Shown: positions 1 through 8,315, numbered from the stretch's first letter. The stretch: DNA of 49,753 nucleotides from an uncultured Bacillaceae bacterium (GCA_937983065.1 CALKAL010000023.1:1-49753); one strand, 5' to 3'. Numbers and translations: made by a program. The notes: a model not told the origin generated them from the letters alone.

Positions 1-2351
1 CTAAAGGCCATTGCGGCGCCTGCTACCCATGGGGCTAAAAATCCGAAGGCGGCAATTGGGATTCCGACGCTGTTGTAGAAAAAGGCCCAGAATAAGTTTT
101 GTTTAATGTTTCGCATGGTGAGTCCGCTTAGTTTAATTGATTTAGGAATGTTTCTTAAGTCGCCACCAACTAATGTTACATCAGCCGCTTCAATCGCGAT
201 ATCTGTCCCTGATCCGACTGCCATGCCGATATCGGCGACAGCTAGGGCTGGGGCGTCGTTAATTCCGTCACCGACCATAGCGACTTTTTTACCTTCAGCT
301 TGTAGTTTTTCCACATATTCTGACTTTTCTTCTGGTAATACTTCAGCCATAACATTTTCTGCAGGGATTCCGACTTCATTTGCAACGACTTGTGCTGTTA
401 GGCGGTTATCACCCGTCATCATATAAACGTCGATGCCCATTTTTTTCATTCGATTAATTGCTTCTTTAGATGTGTCCTTAACGACATCAGCAATAGCAAT
501 AATGAAAGAAATTTCTCCATTAATTGCAGCTATGACTGCTGTTTTTCCTTTATTTTCAAGGGCTTGTAATTCGTTTTCGACAGCTGTGACATCAATCCCT
601 TTTTCGCGCATTAACTTGCGAGTTCCGACATATACATCGCGTCCATCGACTTTAGCATAAACGCCATGTCCCGTAATCGCTTCGAAGGCTTCGGGGTCAT
701 TAACTGGAACGTCATGCTCAACGGCGTAACTGATGACCGCTTCTGCAAGGGGATGCTCAGATCGTTTTTCGGATGCGACGACTAGAGCTAAATCTTCGTC
801 CTTGCCAGAAATTCGCACCACATCTGTTACTCGTGGTTTTCCTTCTGTAATTGTGCCTGTTTTATCTAGTAAAACTGCATTGATTGCTTGAGTTCCTTCT
901 AAATATTCGCCGCCTTTAAATAGAATTCCGTTTTCTGCACCGCGTCCTGAACCGACCATAATCGATGTCGGTGTTGCCAGTCCTAATGCACAAGGGCAGG
1001 CGATGACTAATACGGCAATTGATGCTTCTAATGCTTGCGACCAAACTCCTGGGTCGACGATGAAAAACCATGCAGCAAAAGTAACAAATGCAATGACGAC
1101 AACGATGGGAACAAAAACGTTAGATATTTTATCCGCCATTCGTTGGATCGGTGCTTTTGATCCTTGGGCTTCTTCGACAATTTTTACGATTCCAGCAAGG
1201 GCGGTATCTTTTCCGACTTTTTCGGCCACCATCGTAATCGTACCGTTCTTGTTAACCGTTGCTCCAATAACTGGATCATCAATAGCTTTATCGACAGGAA
1301 TCGGCTCACCAGTTAACATCGATTCATCAATTGACGTTGTTCCATCAATCACATAGCCGTCAACAGGAATTTTTTCTCCTGGTTTAACGATAATATGATC
1401 ACCGACTTGAACTTCTTCAACGGACACTTTTTGTTCGGTCCCATTACGAATAACGGTTGCCTCTTTCGCTTGAAGCTTCAATAATTTTGTAATCGCTGAA
1501 GTTGTTCGTCCCTTTGCGATATCTTCCATATATTTTCCGAGTAAAATTAACGTTATTAATACAGCACTCGTTTCAAAATATAAATCGGGGTGGTGCGCAA
1601 TTTGTCCCGTTTGCCATAAAACCGTTTGAACAACACTGTAAAAATAGGCTGCCGATGTTCCGAGTGCAACTAGAACATCCATGTTGGCGCTTTTATTAAT
1701 TAATGAACGGAAAGCCCCATGATAAAAAGGCCAGCCGATATAAAATTGCACAATCGTTGCTAAGAAAAACTGGACCCACGGATGGGCGATAAATGCTGGT
1801 GCGCTTATTCCGATATCAAAGGGCATATGGTCAATCATCGTTAATAATAATGGAAATGATAATATAGCAGATAAAATAAGCTTGCGTTTTTTTGTTGCAA
1901 TTTCTTTTTCTTTATTTTGATTTTCGCTGTTCCCTTTAATAAACGCTTTATAACCTAAATTTTTCACTTTTTCAATTAAATCATCAACGGATACGAGGCC
2001 TGGGGTATATGTTACTGAGCCTGAATCTGTTGCCAAATTAATATGTGTATTTGAAACGCCGTCCATGCGAGATAAAACTTTTTCGATTCGACTTGCACAT
2101 GCAGCACAAGTCATCCCTTGAATATCGAGCTCGACTTTTTCTTCCCTAACGCCATATCCTAAATGATTTATTTTTTCAACGATATCCTCTGTCGATATTT
2201 TGTCATCATCATAAGATACAGTAGCTTTTTCCATCGACAAATTGACGTTCGCTTCAACGCCATCCATTTTGTTAAGCACTTTTTCAATTCGTGATGAACA
2301 AGCGGCGCATGTCATACCTGTTACGTTGAGTTGAGATTTTTTTATCGCCAT
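1..2351 (-). CDS. copA: Copper-exporting P1B-type ATPase CopA (3' end beyond window)
   Basis: Pumps Cu(I) out across the cell membrane using ATP. The reading frame is open from the ATG at 2351 to the left edge (783 complete codons). B. subtilis CopA is about 800 residues, so only about 20 C-terminal residues are missing. Two N-terminal heavy-metal domains are visible, each with GMTCAAC (Cys15/Cys18 and Cys82/Cys85). The membrane metal site is CPC (residues 452-454), and the phosphorylated Asp is in DKTG at residue 496. The last visible residues resemble the final transmembrane segments of the family. The gene starts 17 bases after the csoR stop and is probably cotranscribed with it, so copper should induce it by releasing CsoR. 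The family assignment is secure; metal preference is inferred from CPC and the csoR/copZ context. Confidence 0.97.
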   Translation of the reverse strand, partial: MAIKKSQLNVTGMTCAACSSRIEKVLNKMDGVEANVNLSMEKATVSYDDDKISTEDIVEKINHLGYGVREEKVELDIQGMTCAACASRIEKVLSRMDGVSNTHINLATDSGSVTYTPGLVSVDDLIEKVKNLGYKAFIKGNSENQNKEKEIATKKRKLILSAILSFPLLLTMIDHMPFDIGISAPAFIAHPWVQFFLATIVQFYIGWPFYHGAFRSLINKSANMDVLVALGTSAAYFYSVVQTVLWQTGQIAHHPDLYFETSAVLITLILLGKYMEDIAKGRTTSAITKLLKLQAKEATVIRNGTEQKVSVEEVQVGDHIIVKPGEKIPVDGYVIDGTTSIDESMLTGEPIPVDKAIDDPVIGATVNKNGTITMVAEKVGKDTALAGIVKIVEEAQGSKAPIQRMADKISNVFVPIVVVIAFVTFAAWFFIVDPGVWSQALEASIAVLVIACPCALGLATPTSIMVGSGRGAENGILFKGGEYLEGTQAINAVLLDKTGTITEGKPRVTDVVRISGKDEDLALVVASEKRSEHPLAEAVISYAVEHDVPVNDPEAFEAITGHGVYAKVDGRDVYVGTRKLMREKGIDVTAVENELQALENKGKTAVIAAINGEISFIIAIADVVKDTSKEAINRMKKMGIDVYMMTGDNRLTAQVVANEVGIPAENVMAEVLPEEKSEYVEKLQAEGKKVAMVGDGINDAPALAVADIGMAVGSGTDIAIEAADVTLVGGDLRNIPKSIKLSGLTMRNIKQNLFWAFFYNSVGIPIAAFGFLAPWVAGAAMAF

Positions 2352-2368
2352 TTGAGTGTCACCTTCCT

Positions 2369-2698
2369 TTATTTCGCGTATTGTTTAACGACCTTCATTA
2401 ATTCGTCCATATACGCTTCTCCGTCACCTTGTTTGACAGCTGATAATACACACATCTTCGCATGGCGTTCCATCATATGGTACCCGACTTTATCTAAGGC
2501 TGCTTTAATCGCAGAAATTTGTACTAAAACGTCGACACAATATCGATCTTCTTCAATCATTTTTTGAATACCTCTAACTTGCCCTTCAATCCGTTTCAGA
2601 CGATTATTTAAACTGTTTATTTCATCATCTGTTCGTGGAATGACGGGATGATCATGGTGTTCATGGTTTTTTGTCGAAATGTCGCTCATATTTATCAC
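2369..2698 (-). CDS. csoR: Copper-sensing transcriptional repressor CsoR
   Basis: A 109-residue DUF156-family repressor that leaves DNA when it binds Cu(I). The family's Cys-His-Cys ligand set is present as Cys54, His79 and Cys83, with the same spacing (25 and 4) as B. subtilis CsoR. The helical core contains [12 protein letters not shown]. The His-rich N-terminus (NHEHHDHP) is not part of the conserved core and might bind metal as well. The ATG follows AGAGGTG. The gene lies immediately upstream of copA in the same direction and has a CsoR-type inverted repeat within its own promoter, so autoregulation is expected. Confidence 0.96.
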   Translation of the reverse strand: MINMSDISTKNHEHHDHPVIPRTDDEINSLNNRLKRIEGQVRGIQKMIEEDRYCVDVLVQISAIKAALDKVGYHMMERHAKMCVLSAVKQGDGEAYMDELMKVVKQYAK

Positions 2699-2708
2699 CT
2701 CTAATTAA

Positions 2709-2737
2709 ATACTATACCCCCCTAATGTATTTGTCAA
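2709..2737 (-). promoter_or_regulatory. csoR-copA promoter with candidate CsoR operator
   Basis: Reading the minus strand, TTGACA (2737-2732) and TAGTAT (2714-2709) are separated by 17 bases. The spacer is covered by an ATAC-N9-GTAT inverted repeat (2714-2730, plus-strand sequence ATACCCCCCTAATGTAT). It resembles the GC-centred CsoR operators of Bacillus, and its position would block RNA polymerase. A related 17-base site lies upstream of copZ. Repressor identity is inferred. Confidence 0.7.
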
Positions 2738-2761
2738 TCGAAGCAAATTACCCTTCCTAAT

Positions 2762-2793
2762 AAAAAAATCCCCCGCTTTAAATTTGCGAGGGA
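2762..2793 (-). terminator. Rho-independent terminator after copZ
   Basis: On the minus strand TCCCTCGC pairs with GCGGGGGA across a 9-base loop, followed by a run of seven Ts. It separates copZ from csoR-copA. Confidence 0.85.
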
Positions 2794-2799
2794 ATTTTA

Positions 2800-3009
2800 C
2801 TATGCAACGACGTCATAGCCTTGATCGTCAATTAAACTTTTCATTTGGTCTACATTCACTTTAGACTCATCATATTTAACGTGAACAGTGCCTTCTTCAA
2901 GCTTTACTTCAACGTCAGATATACCGTCAACGACATCTAATGCACCTTTTACAGAAGAAACGCAATGCCCGCACGTCATTCCTTGTACTTTTAATGTTAC
3001 TTCTTTCAT
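2800..3009 (-). CDS. copZ: Copper chaperone CopZ
   Basis: A 69-residue single heavy-metal-associated domain that carries Cu(I) to CopA. The copper site is MTCGHC at residues 11-16, and the length equals that of B. subtilis CopZ. An upstream GTG/ATG could extend the frame to 3051, but AAAGGAG lies 8 bases before the ATG at 3009, which fixes this start. The gene has its own terminator and its own operator-like site, so it forms a separate transcript from csoR-copA although all three should respond to copper. Confidence 0.95.
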   Translation of the reverse strand: MKEVTLKVQGMTCGHCVSSVKGALDVVDGISDVEVKLEEGTVHVKYDESKVNVDQMKSLIDDQGYDVVA

Positions 3010-3082
3010 TGGTAGGCTCCTTTCTTTATAACTATTTAAAATGTCAATCATGTAATAACATATTCCTCATTTATAAAATAGC

Positions 3083-3104
3083 ATACCCGTATATCGTATT
3101 TCAA
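3083..3104 (-). promoter_or_regulatory. copZ promoter region with candidate CsoR operator
   Basis: The 17-base site ATACCCGTATATCGTAT (3083-3099) has the same ATACCC...GTAT frame as the site in the csoR promoter. On the minus strand it lies just downstream of TTGAAA (3104-3099); a TGCTATTTT extended -10 follows at about 18 bases. The operator is inferred from the resemblance between the two sites. Confidence 0.55.
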
Positions 3105-3222
3105 TGACGTTGCTCAAATTGTCACTTTTTGAGATTTGCTTTACATAAGGCGACGCGTTTCCTTGTTTATGCGAAAAAAATAGATTTATGCGGGATTAAC
3201 AAATTCGACAGGCCCTCGCAAG

Positions 3223-4161
3223 TTATTTTTCATCCAAATTTCGCACTTCGACTGGGACGAGGAGTCGATTTAAAGTTTCACGGTGCTGTTCATATTGTGA
3301 TGGGAGCTTTAAATCTTGCCCTAACGTTTCATATGGCTCATCAATCAAAAACCCAGGTGGATCTGTTGCAATTTCAAATAAAATTTCGCCGTATTCTCTA
3401 AAATAAATCGCATTGAAATAGTTCCGATCCTGCACCGGAGTGACGCCAAGCCCTTTACTTTCAATGTATCGTTTCCAATCGAGTTGATCTTCATCATCCA
3501 CTGCTCGCCATGCAATATGGTGAACAGTCCCAACTCCGATTTGCCCGATTCCTGTTGCGGTATCTTTGACATCAATCGTGTTCCCAATCTCGCCTGATGC
3601 TTTAAAACGGATTAACCTAGCATCTTCACCAATTTTCTTTAATCCCATATATTCTAACGTTTCCGATGTTTTATCAGGGCGGGCAGAATAAAGAGTGGCA
3701 CCGCGAAATCCTTTAATAGCGACATCCTTCGTCACTTCACCAATCGTCCATTCGTTAGGATCACCTTCATCGGTTTCGACTAATTCAAGTCTTAGCCCGT
3801 CTGGATCTTCAAAATATAAATAATCCTCGCCGAACCGAGTCGTTTTTTCGTATTCGATGTTAAACTTTTTCAGCCGCGCTTCCCAAAAATTGAGGGAACC
3901 AGTTGGAACTGCATAAATTGTAACACCTACTTGTCCATCGCCAATTTTTCCGTTATAGGCGTTAATCCAAGGGAAAAATGTAATAATCGTTCCAGGTGCA
4001 CCTTTGTCATTCCCTAAATAAAAGTGATACGTTTCAGGGTCATCGAAATTGATTGTTTTTTTCACAAATCTTAGCCCTAATACCCCCGCATAAAAGTCTA
4101 AATTTCGTTGAGGGTCTCCGACAATGGCTGTTATATGGTGAATACCTGCAGTTTTTTTCAT
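3223..4161 (-). CDS. Ring-cleaving dioxygenase, glyoxalase/extradiol family (MhqO-like)
   Basis: A 312-residue protein with two vicinal-oxygen-chelate halves. Family members cleave hydroquinone or catechol-type rings, or are linked to quinone resistance, in the cytoplasm with a metal ion. Metal-ligand-type motifs are GIHHITAIVG near the N-terminus, VHHIAWRA in the second half and EILFEIATDPPGF near the C-terminus. AAAGGAGCG lies 8 bases before the ATG at 4161, so this start is preferred over the one at 4182. The promoter region carries a half-conserved palindrome like the MhqR box of Bacillus, which supports a role in quinone detoxification. The exact substrate is not determined by sequence. 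Confidence 0.88.
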   Translation of the reverse strand: MKKTAGIHHITAIVGDPQRNLDFYAGVLGLRFVKKTINFDDPETYHFYLGNDKGAPGTIITFFPWINAYNGKIGDGQVGVTIYAVPTGSLNFWEARLKKFNIEYEKTTRFGEDYLYFEDPDGLRLELVETDEGDPNEWTIGEVTKDVAIKGFRGATLYSARPDKTSETLEYMGLKKIGEDARLIRFKASGEIGNTIDVKDTATGIGQIGVGTVHHIAWRAVDDEDQLDWKRYIESKGLGVTPVQDRNYFNAIYFREYGEILFEIATDPPGFLIDEPYETLGQDLKLPSQYEQHRETLNRLLVPVEVRNLDEK

Positions 4162-4224
4162 TTTAAATCGCTCCTTTTTCACTTTAATATTCCCTACCCA
4201 TTTGAATTAAAAACTTTTCTTGTT

Positions 4225-4256
4225 ATTATGAATTGATTTATCTCGAATTCAAACTA
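4225..4256 (-). promoter_or_regulatory. Dioxygenase promoter overlapping a possible MhqR-type box
   Basis: On the minus strand TTGAAT (4252-4247) and CATAAT (4230-4225) are 16 bases apart. The -35 lies inside TATCTCGAATTCAAACTA (plus strand, 4239-4256). Its left half agrees with the MhqR operator as I remember it (ATCTCGAATTCGAGAT-like); the right half is degenerate. Regulator identity is inferred from this and from the family of the downstream gene. Confidence 0.45.
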
Positions 4257-4545
4257 AATTTATTTTAAAATAAATAAACAGCTTTGTCAATGGTGCTGTC
4301 TGTTTTAATTAAAACGCTCTATTAAAGTTAGTATTGATATAGCGGAGATTACGTGATTATTTAATTGGTGTGCCTCACAGCATTCACCAAAGAAAATGAA
4401 GAGACAATGAATGATTTGGATTTAAAGAGAATTTAGTAAAGAATTTAGAAATTTATGATACACTTGGATTGAATTAATTTGTTGTAATAAACACCAATGC
4501 TTATTCAACTAAACGGGTGCTTTATCGAAAGAAGGAGTTGTTATT
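4257..4545. other. AT-rich intergenic region, no gene recognised
   Basis: Nothing convincing is coded here on either strand. Short open stretches lack ribosome binding sites and are interrupted by stops. It may be degenerate sequence between the dioxygenase and the small plus-strand frames that follow. Confidence 0.4.
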
Positions 4546-4653
4546 TTGGCAACTCATATTGCTTGTTGTGCTATGAGTCTGTTTAGTGGAATAGTGAAAC
4601 CATTTTTTCTTTTTAATTCGTATGAAAGGTACAGAACAAATTTTAAGGAGTGA
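4546..4653 (+). CDS. Possible 35-residue peptide (TTG start)
   Basis: A TTG at 4546 lies 8 bases after GAAGGAG and opens a 35-codon frame ending with TGA at 4651-4653. The peptide contains CC near its start and a short hydrophobic Phe-rich stretch, with a basic, charged C-terminus. I recognise no family. The stop codon overlaps the possible GTG start of the next small gene in a GTGA arrangement. It could equally be chance or a decayed remnant. Confidence 0.25.
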   Translation: MATHIACCAMSLFSGIVKPFFLFNSYERYRTNFKE

Positions 4654-4844
4654 TTACTATTTCTGCGTTATTAATTGCAAAAGTAGCAATTGGGCTAATT
4701 CTTTTGGTTTTAATTGTTTTTACAATTAGGGGTGTACAAAAAAGTGGAACAGGTGAATATAGCGGCAATGTTGGTTGGCTTATGTTTTTAATAGCAGCAG
4801 AATCCATAGCGTTACCAATCTACGGGTATTTTTTATCCATTTAA
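4650..4844 (+). CDS. Small membrane protein with two transmembrane segments
   Basis: Encodes about 61-64 residues: one hydrophobic helix (about residues 6-27), a short polar Gly/Ser loop and a second helix (about 42-62). No family recognised. The start is uncertain. The GTG at 4650 overlaps the AAGGAG itself, whereas the codon at the ideal distance from that site is ATT (4659), a rare start. The sequence composition (long uninterrupted hydrophobic segments with a conserved-looking GVQKSGTGEY loop) suggests a real protein. Confidence 0.55.
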   Translation: MITISALLIAKVAIGLILLVLIVFTIRGVQKSGTGEYSGNVGWLMFLIAAESIALPIYGYFLSI

Positions 4845-5014
4845 AATTAGAAGAATAATCAATAGTTATTTTAGGGTTGTGAAAGCCTGTACCTAAATTA
4901 ACGGTTGCGTTTATTAAATTAGATATAGATATTGTCCTACTGATGCTCAGGATAAGCTATGAAAGATTGGAGGATGGTGTTGGGTGAGCAAACAAAAACA
5001 TTAATATAGCCATT

Positions 5015-5461
5015 CTAAAAAGATAAAACAACGATTGTATCGGCTTTTTTTCCGACATCGAAATAATGTTTACAAACATATTTAATCGGTTTAGTTATTT
5101 TACTTGTTTCAATTTGCTCTAGTGACTTCCAATACAATTTACCTTCATCACTTTCAATGAGTTGGGCCCCCTCATTAATTTGGGCGACAAAAATATATTG
5201 AATGCGAATTTCATCTTCTAAAATCCGATGCACGACATATTTTAATTTTAAATTCGATAAATCGTCCTCCGTTAGCCCCGCTTCTTCTCGGATCTCCCGA
5301 ATACACGCCCGTTTAGGATCAGACATTTCCTCCTTCTCCATATGTCCACCAATCGGAACTAAATAACCAGGGAGAAAATGATGGTCTTCGCCTTTTTGTA
5401 AAAAGAGAATATCATTATTTTGATTAACGAGTAAAGCAACTGCCATATGTCTTAGTTTCAT
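5015..5461 (-). CDS. Nudix hydrolase
   Basis: A 148-residue cytoplasmic protein of the Nudix fold, which hydrolyses nucleoside diphosphates linked to another moiety using Mg2+ or Mn2+. The Nudix box is present as GHMEKEE followed by REIREEAGL, but there are nine residues rather than seven between the two parts. The ATG at 5461 has GGTGA 5 bases upstream; a GTG at 5470 would add three residues. The substrate is unknown and there is no informative operon context. Confidence 0.85.
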   Translation of the reverse strand: MKLRHMAVALLVNQNNDILFLQKGEDHHFLPGYLVPIGGHMEKEEMSDPKRACIREIREEAGLTEDDLSNLKLKYVVHRILEDEIRIQYIFVAQINEGAQLIESDEGKLYWKSLEQIETSKITKPIKYVCKHYFDVGKKADTIVVLSF

Positions 5462-5536
5462 GTTTTTCACCGTTTCTGTATCTTAATTAAAATGTTCTAT
5501 TTGTTGGATTTAATCGCACTTTATTAACGTTTATTT

Positions 5537-5908
5537 TTATAATCCAGATTCGATATATTCACTAATTAATTGATTAATTTCATCGATATGAATAGGACCA
5601 TTTAGCACATCATAATACATTGTATCAACTCGAACTTTACTCTTTGTCATAAGTAATATTGAATATTTACTGTTAGTTCTTAGTACAAAAAAACGAACTT
5701 GATTTTCCAATTCTTCTCCTCTTATAAATTCTTCCCTTGTCCTTTTAATTGTGTAATCATTTATTAAATCGGAAAAGTTTTCAAGAAATTCTTCGTCTTT
5801 AATCTCTATTGTTTGCTCTCCGTCTATAACAACACCGACTAATGAATCTTTTTCAACATTTAAAGCTTCTGTCAACGTCATTTCCTGGTAAGTTGACCAA
5901 TGATTCAT
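5537..5908 (-). CDS. Hypothetical protein, 123 residues
   Basis: I do not recognise the family. It is a soluble acidic protein with alternating beta-type and helical stretches (a central VRFFVLRTNSKYSILLMTK strand-rich part and a C-terminal amphipathic helix). No signal peptide, membrane segment or cysteine pair is visible. The ATG at 5908 lacks a clear ribosome binding site; the second Met (residue 10) has AGGA only 1-2 bases before it, which is too close. It sits between the Nudix and HD hydrolase genes in the same orientation with short gaps. Confidence 0.6.
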   Translation of the reverse strand: MNHWSTYQEMTLTEALNVEKDSLVGVVIDGEQTIEIKDEEFLENFSDLINDYTIKRTREEFIRGEELENQVRFFVLRTNSKYSILLMTKSKVRVDTMYYDVLNGPIHIDEINQLISEYIESGL

Positions 5909-5957
5909 AAGTTAATTTTTGTTAATGAATTTCGACAATTTTCAAAATTTTCATCGT

Positions 5958-6602
5958 CTAATACCCCTTCCATTCGCGAAAAAACTGTTTTAAGTAATCT
6001 TCCATAAACTGATGCCTCTCAAGTGCAATCCGATACCCCTCATTGGTATTCATTAAATCTTTAAGCTTGAGCAATTTTTCATAAAAATGATTAATCGCTG
6101 TGCTTTCTCCGTGGCGATATTCTTCTTTTGTCATCGAATCGCGGGGCGGTAATTGAGGATTGTACATAAGATCCCCCTTCGAACCAGCATATGTAAAACA
6201 ACGTGCTATCCCAATCGCTCCTATCGCATCGAGTCGGTCCGCATCTTGAACGACTTGCGCCTCAAGTAAATCTAGTTTCGGGCCGTGCCCCCCTTTATAA
6301 GATATAGTAGCAACGATATGTAAAATCGTTTCAACTTTTTCCGAATCAGCTAAATGTTCTTCAAGCCAAGCTCTAATCCGCTTCAAACCTACTTCTTCAC
6401 TTTCCACTACTTTATCATCCGCTAAATCATGAAGTAATGCTGCCATTTGACAAATGAAAAGGTTGGCTCCCTCTTTCTCCGCAATCGTTTTCGATAGTTC
6501 CGTCACTCGAAAAATATGCCACCAATCATGACCCGAACCTTCATTTTCCAACTCCTTTTTTACAAACTGCGCCGTTTTTTCTAAGACTAATTTCTCATTC
6601 AT
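5958..6602 (-). CDS. HD-domain phosphohydrolase (YpgQ/YedJ-like)
   Basis: A 214-residue cytoplasmic HD-superfamily protein, a metal-dependent phosphohydrolase. The metal-binding signature is His29 (in DWWH), His58-Asp59 (LLHDL) and a late Asp in QDADRLDAIGAIG (about 120-122). This last block is typical of the YpgQ/YedJ branch, of which YpgQ is a nucleotide pyrophosphatase. AAAGGGAGC upstream supports the ATG at 6602 rather than the one at 6623. Substrate assignment is by analogy only. Confidence 0.85.
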   Translation of the reverse strand: MNEKLVLEKTAQFVKKELENEGSGHDWWHIFRVTELSKTIAEKEGANLFICQMAALLHDLADDKVVESEEVGLKRIRAWLEEHLADSEKVETILHIVATISYKGGHGPKLDLLEAQVVQDADRLDAIGAIGIARCFTYAGSKGDLMYNPQLPPRDSMTKEEYRHGESTAINHFYEKLLKLKDLMNTNEGYRIALERHQFMEDYLKQFFREWKGY

Positions 6603-6682
6603 AACTTTTAGCTCCCTTTCCATTTACACGACGAACTCTATTCGTTATGATTAAAGTATAACAAAACTGCATAGCCCGTCAC

Positions 6683-6768
6683 ACACTAGGGGAGCTGCTT
6701 TTAGCGGCTGAGAAGGCATTGCCTGACCCTCATAACCCGAACTAGATAATACTAGCGTGGGGAAGTGT
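6683..6768 (+). ncRNA. TPP (thiamine pyrophosphate) riboswitch
   Basis: The closing P1 helix ACACT/AGTGT pairs 6683-6687 with 6764-6768. The conserved GGCTGAGA core of the pyrimidine-sensing arm, the CCCTCATAACCCGAAC junction and the GATAATACTAGCG arm are all present in order. It is followed about 40 bases later by an intrinsic terminator and then by ykoF, so TPP is expected to switch transcription off. Confidence 0.95.
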
Positions 6769-6811
6769 AGTTATCAGTATCGTTCATTATTTTTAACTTC
6801 GTATACTTGAG

Positions 6812-6841
6812 ACTGCATTCCCACGGGAGTGCAGTTTTTTT
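6812..6841 (+). terminator. Riboswitch-controlled terminator
   Basis: ACTGCATTCCC pairs with GGGAGTGCAGT (one G-U) around a 3-base loop, followed by seven Ts. It lies between the TPP aptamer and ykoF and is the likely expression platform. Confidence 0.9.
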
Positions 6842-6933
6842 GTTGTAAAGTAAAACTCCAATTAGTTTAAAGCTCGGTGCGGAGTTTTACAGCCCGTGAA
6901 TTCGGGAAAAAATTATTTTCGGAGGGATTTTTT

Positions 6934-7521
6934 ATGACTGATTATTGTGGAACGAACGGCATTGCAGGTTGTCAGTTTACGCTTTTTCCGATGAGTGACC
7001 AATTCGTTGACATCATTTTATCGTCACTTGATGAAGTCGATTCGTCACAAGTTTGGAAAGAAACCGATGATGTGTCCACTTGTGTGCGTGGGGATTTAGC
7101 TCATGTGTTTGATGTCGTTAAAGCCATTTATCTTCATGCAGCTAAAACGGGAGAGCATGTTGCGATGAGTGGGACGTTTTCCATCGGCTGTCCTGGAGAT
7201 ACTAAAAATCATGTTAAAGAAGTTGAAACTGCCGAATTAAAAAATGAGCCGACATCTAAGTCTATTTCACAACAAGCAGGTTGTAAATTTGCCCTTTACC
7301 CAATGGGGCGAGAGAATTATATGGATTTAATTATGGAACAAATTGATTTATCAAAAAGTCGGGGTGTTAAAGTGAGCTCATCTCATTACGCAACCCGCCT
7401 TGACGGAGAAGTAAACGATATTTTTAAAGCAATGGAGGACTCGTTCGCTCAAGTAAAAAAGGTAGCTGACCATGTTACGATGACATTTACGATTTCTGCT
7501 AACAGCCCTTCCAATAAATAA
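6934..7521 (+). CDS. ykoF: YkoF-family thiamine/HMP-binding protein
   Basis: A 195-residue protein with two tandem YkoF domains, each opening with a GCQFTLFPM or GCKFALYPM strand (residues about 11-19 and 119-127). In B. subtilis YkoF binds thiamine or its pyrimidine precursor HMP and is the first gene of ykoFEDC, whose other products form an ECF-type transporter. Here the TPP riboswitch and terminator precede it, but no ykoE, D or C follows; the next gene is convergent. GGAGGG lies 7 bases before the ATG at 6934, so the longer frame from 6877 is not used. Ligand binding is inferred from family and riboswitch together. Confidence 0.92.
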   Translation: MTDYCGTNGIAGCQFTLFPMSDQFVDIILSSLDEVDSSQVWKETDDVSTCVRGDLAHVFDVVKAIYLHAAKTGEHVAMSGTFSIGCPGDTKNHVKEVETAELKNEPTSKSISQQAGCKFALYPMGRENYMDLIMEQIDLSKSRGVKVSSSHYATRLDGEVNDIFKAMEDSFAQVKKVADHVTMTFTISANSPSNK

Positions 7522-7534
7522 TCAACATATTATT

Positions 7535-7575
7535 AAAAAAGAATCAAGGCCTCTAAACGCGCCTTGATTCTTTTT
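7535..7575. terminator. Bidirectional terminator between ykoF and sortase
   Basis: GAATCAAGGC (7541-7550) pairs perfectly with GCCTTGATTC (7561-7570), flanked by an A run on the left and a T run on the right, so it can stop both convergent genes. Confidence 0.9.
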
Positions 7576-8171
7576 CATTGAACTCGTTCCGCATATAAAA
7601 AATATCTCTCTTCCGTTAACGTTAATGTGAAAAACGGATAACATGTCATTAAAACGAGGGTTTCTTCATCCATACTCCCGACTCGATCGACTTCCGACTC
7701 ATGCCCGACTTCACCATAGGTCATTCGATATTCAAAAGTGCCATAGGGAACGTTAATATAAATCGAATCCCCTTCTCCCAAATCACCTATATTTAAAAAT
7801 GCTGAATCGTTATGACCAGTTAGGAAAACTTGATCCCCTTCATTCGGAAACCATGTCTCAGGAATATGACCGACACCATATTTTAAATGTTCTGGCTCGG
7901 CTCCATAAACAATTGGAAGTTTTAAATCAATCGATGGAATTTCGATTGTTCCGTACACATCACCAATGTCCACTTGAAATTCAGAAAGCTCCATTAAATA
8001 TTCTTTTTCGGCTGGATTTTCTTCAGCAGATACGACAAATTCATTTAAAAATGTTTCCGCTTCTTCTAACTTGTATTGACTGCCAAAATAAAAATCAAAT
8101 AGCAAATAGCCCCCATAACAAAGAAAAATGACACCGGCAGCTATTAGTAAGTAACTAATCTTTCTTAACAT
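7575..8171 (-). CDS. Class D sortase
   Basis: A 198-residue membrane-anchored transpeptidase that cleaves a sorting motif on secreted proteins and joins them to the cell wall. One N-terminal transmembrane helix (about residues 5-27) is followed by the sortase barrel. The catalytic His is in TGHND, the Cys in LMTCYPF and the Arg in EERYFLYAERV near the end. The start at 8171 has GGAG 12 bases upstream; longer in-frame extension is possible but adds a non-family stretch. No substrate with an LPXTG-like motif is encoded in this window. Confidence 0.92.
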   Translation of the reverse strand: MLRKISYLLIAAGVIFLCYGGYLLFDFYFGSQYKLEEAETFLNEFVVSAEENPAEKEYLMELSEFQVDIGDVYGTIEIPSIDLKLPIVYGAEPEHLKYGVGHIPETWFPNEGDQVFLTGHNDSAFLNIGDLGEGDSIYINVPYGTFEYRMTYGEVGHESEVDRVGSMDEETLVLMTCYPFFTLTLTEERYFLYAERVQ

Positions 8172-8245
8172 ATTAAAGCACACTCCACAATTTTCTATCG
8201 TTCTTCCAATTATAAACAACAATCTATTAAAATGCGATAAATAGC

Positions 8246-8274
8246 TTATTAACAAAACAATAATATGATATAAT
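8246..8274 (+). promoter_or_regulatory. Extended -10 promoter of the GGDEF gene
   Basis: TGATATAAT (TG-n-TATAAT, 8266-8274) is preceded at 17 bases by a weak TTATTA. It lies about 40 bases upstream of the start codon at 8316. Confidence 0.65.
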
Positions 8275-8315
8275 GATAACTAAATTTATCCAATTTTCTA
8301 AAAAGGATTGATAAT

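Noticed and set aside
2800..3051. Longer CopZ starting at 3051
   Set aside because: The extra 14 residues are not part of the family and the ribosome site is directly before the ATG at 3009.
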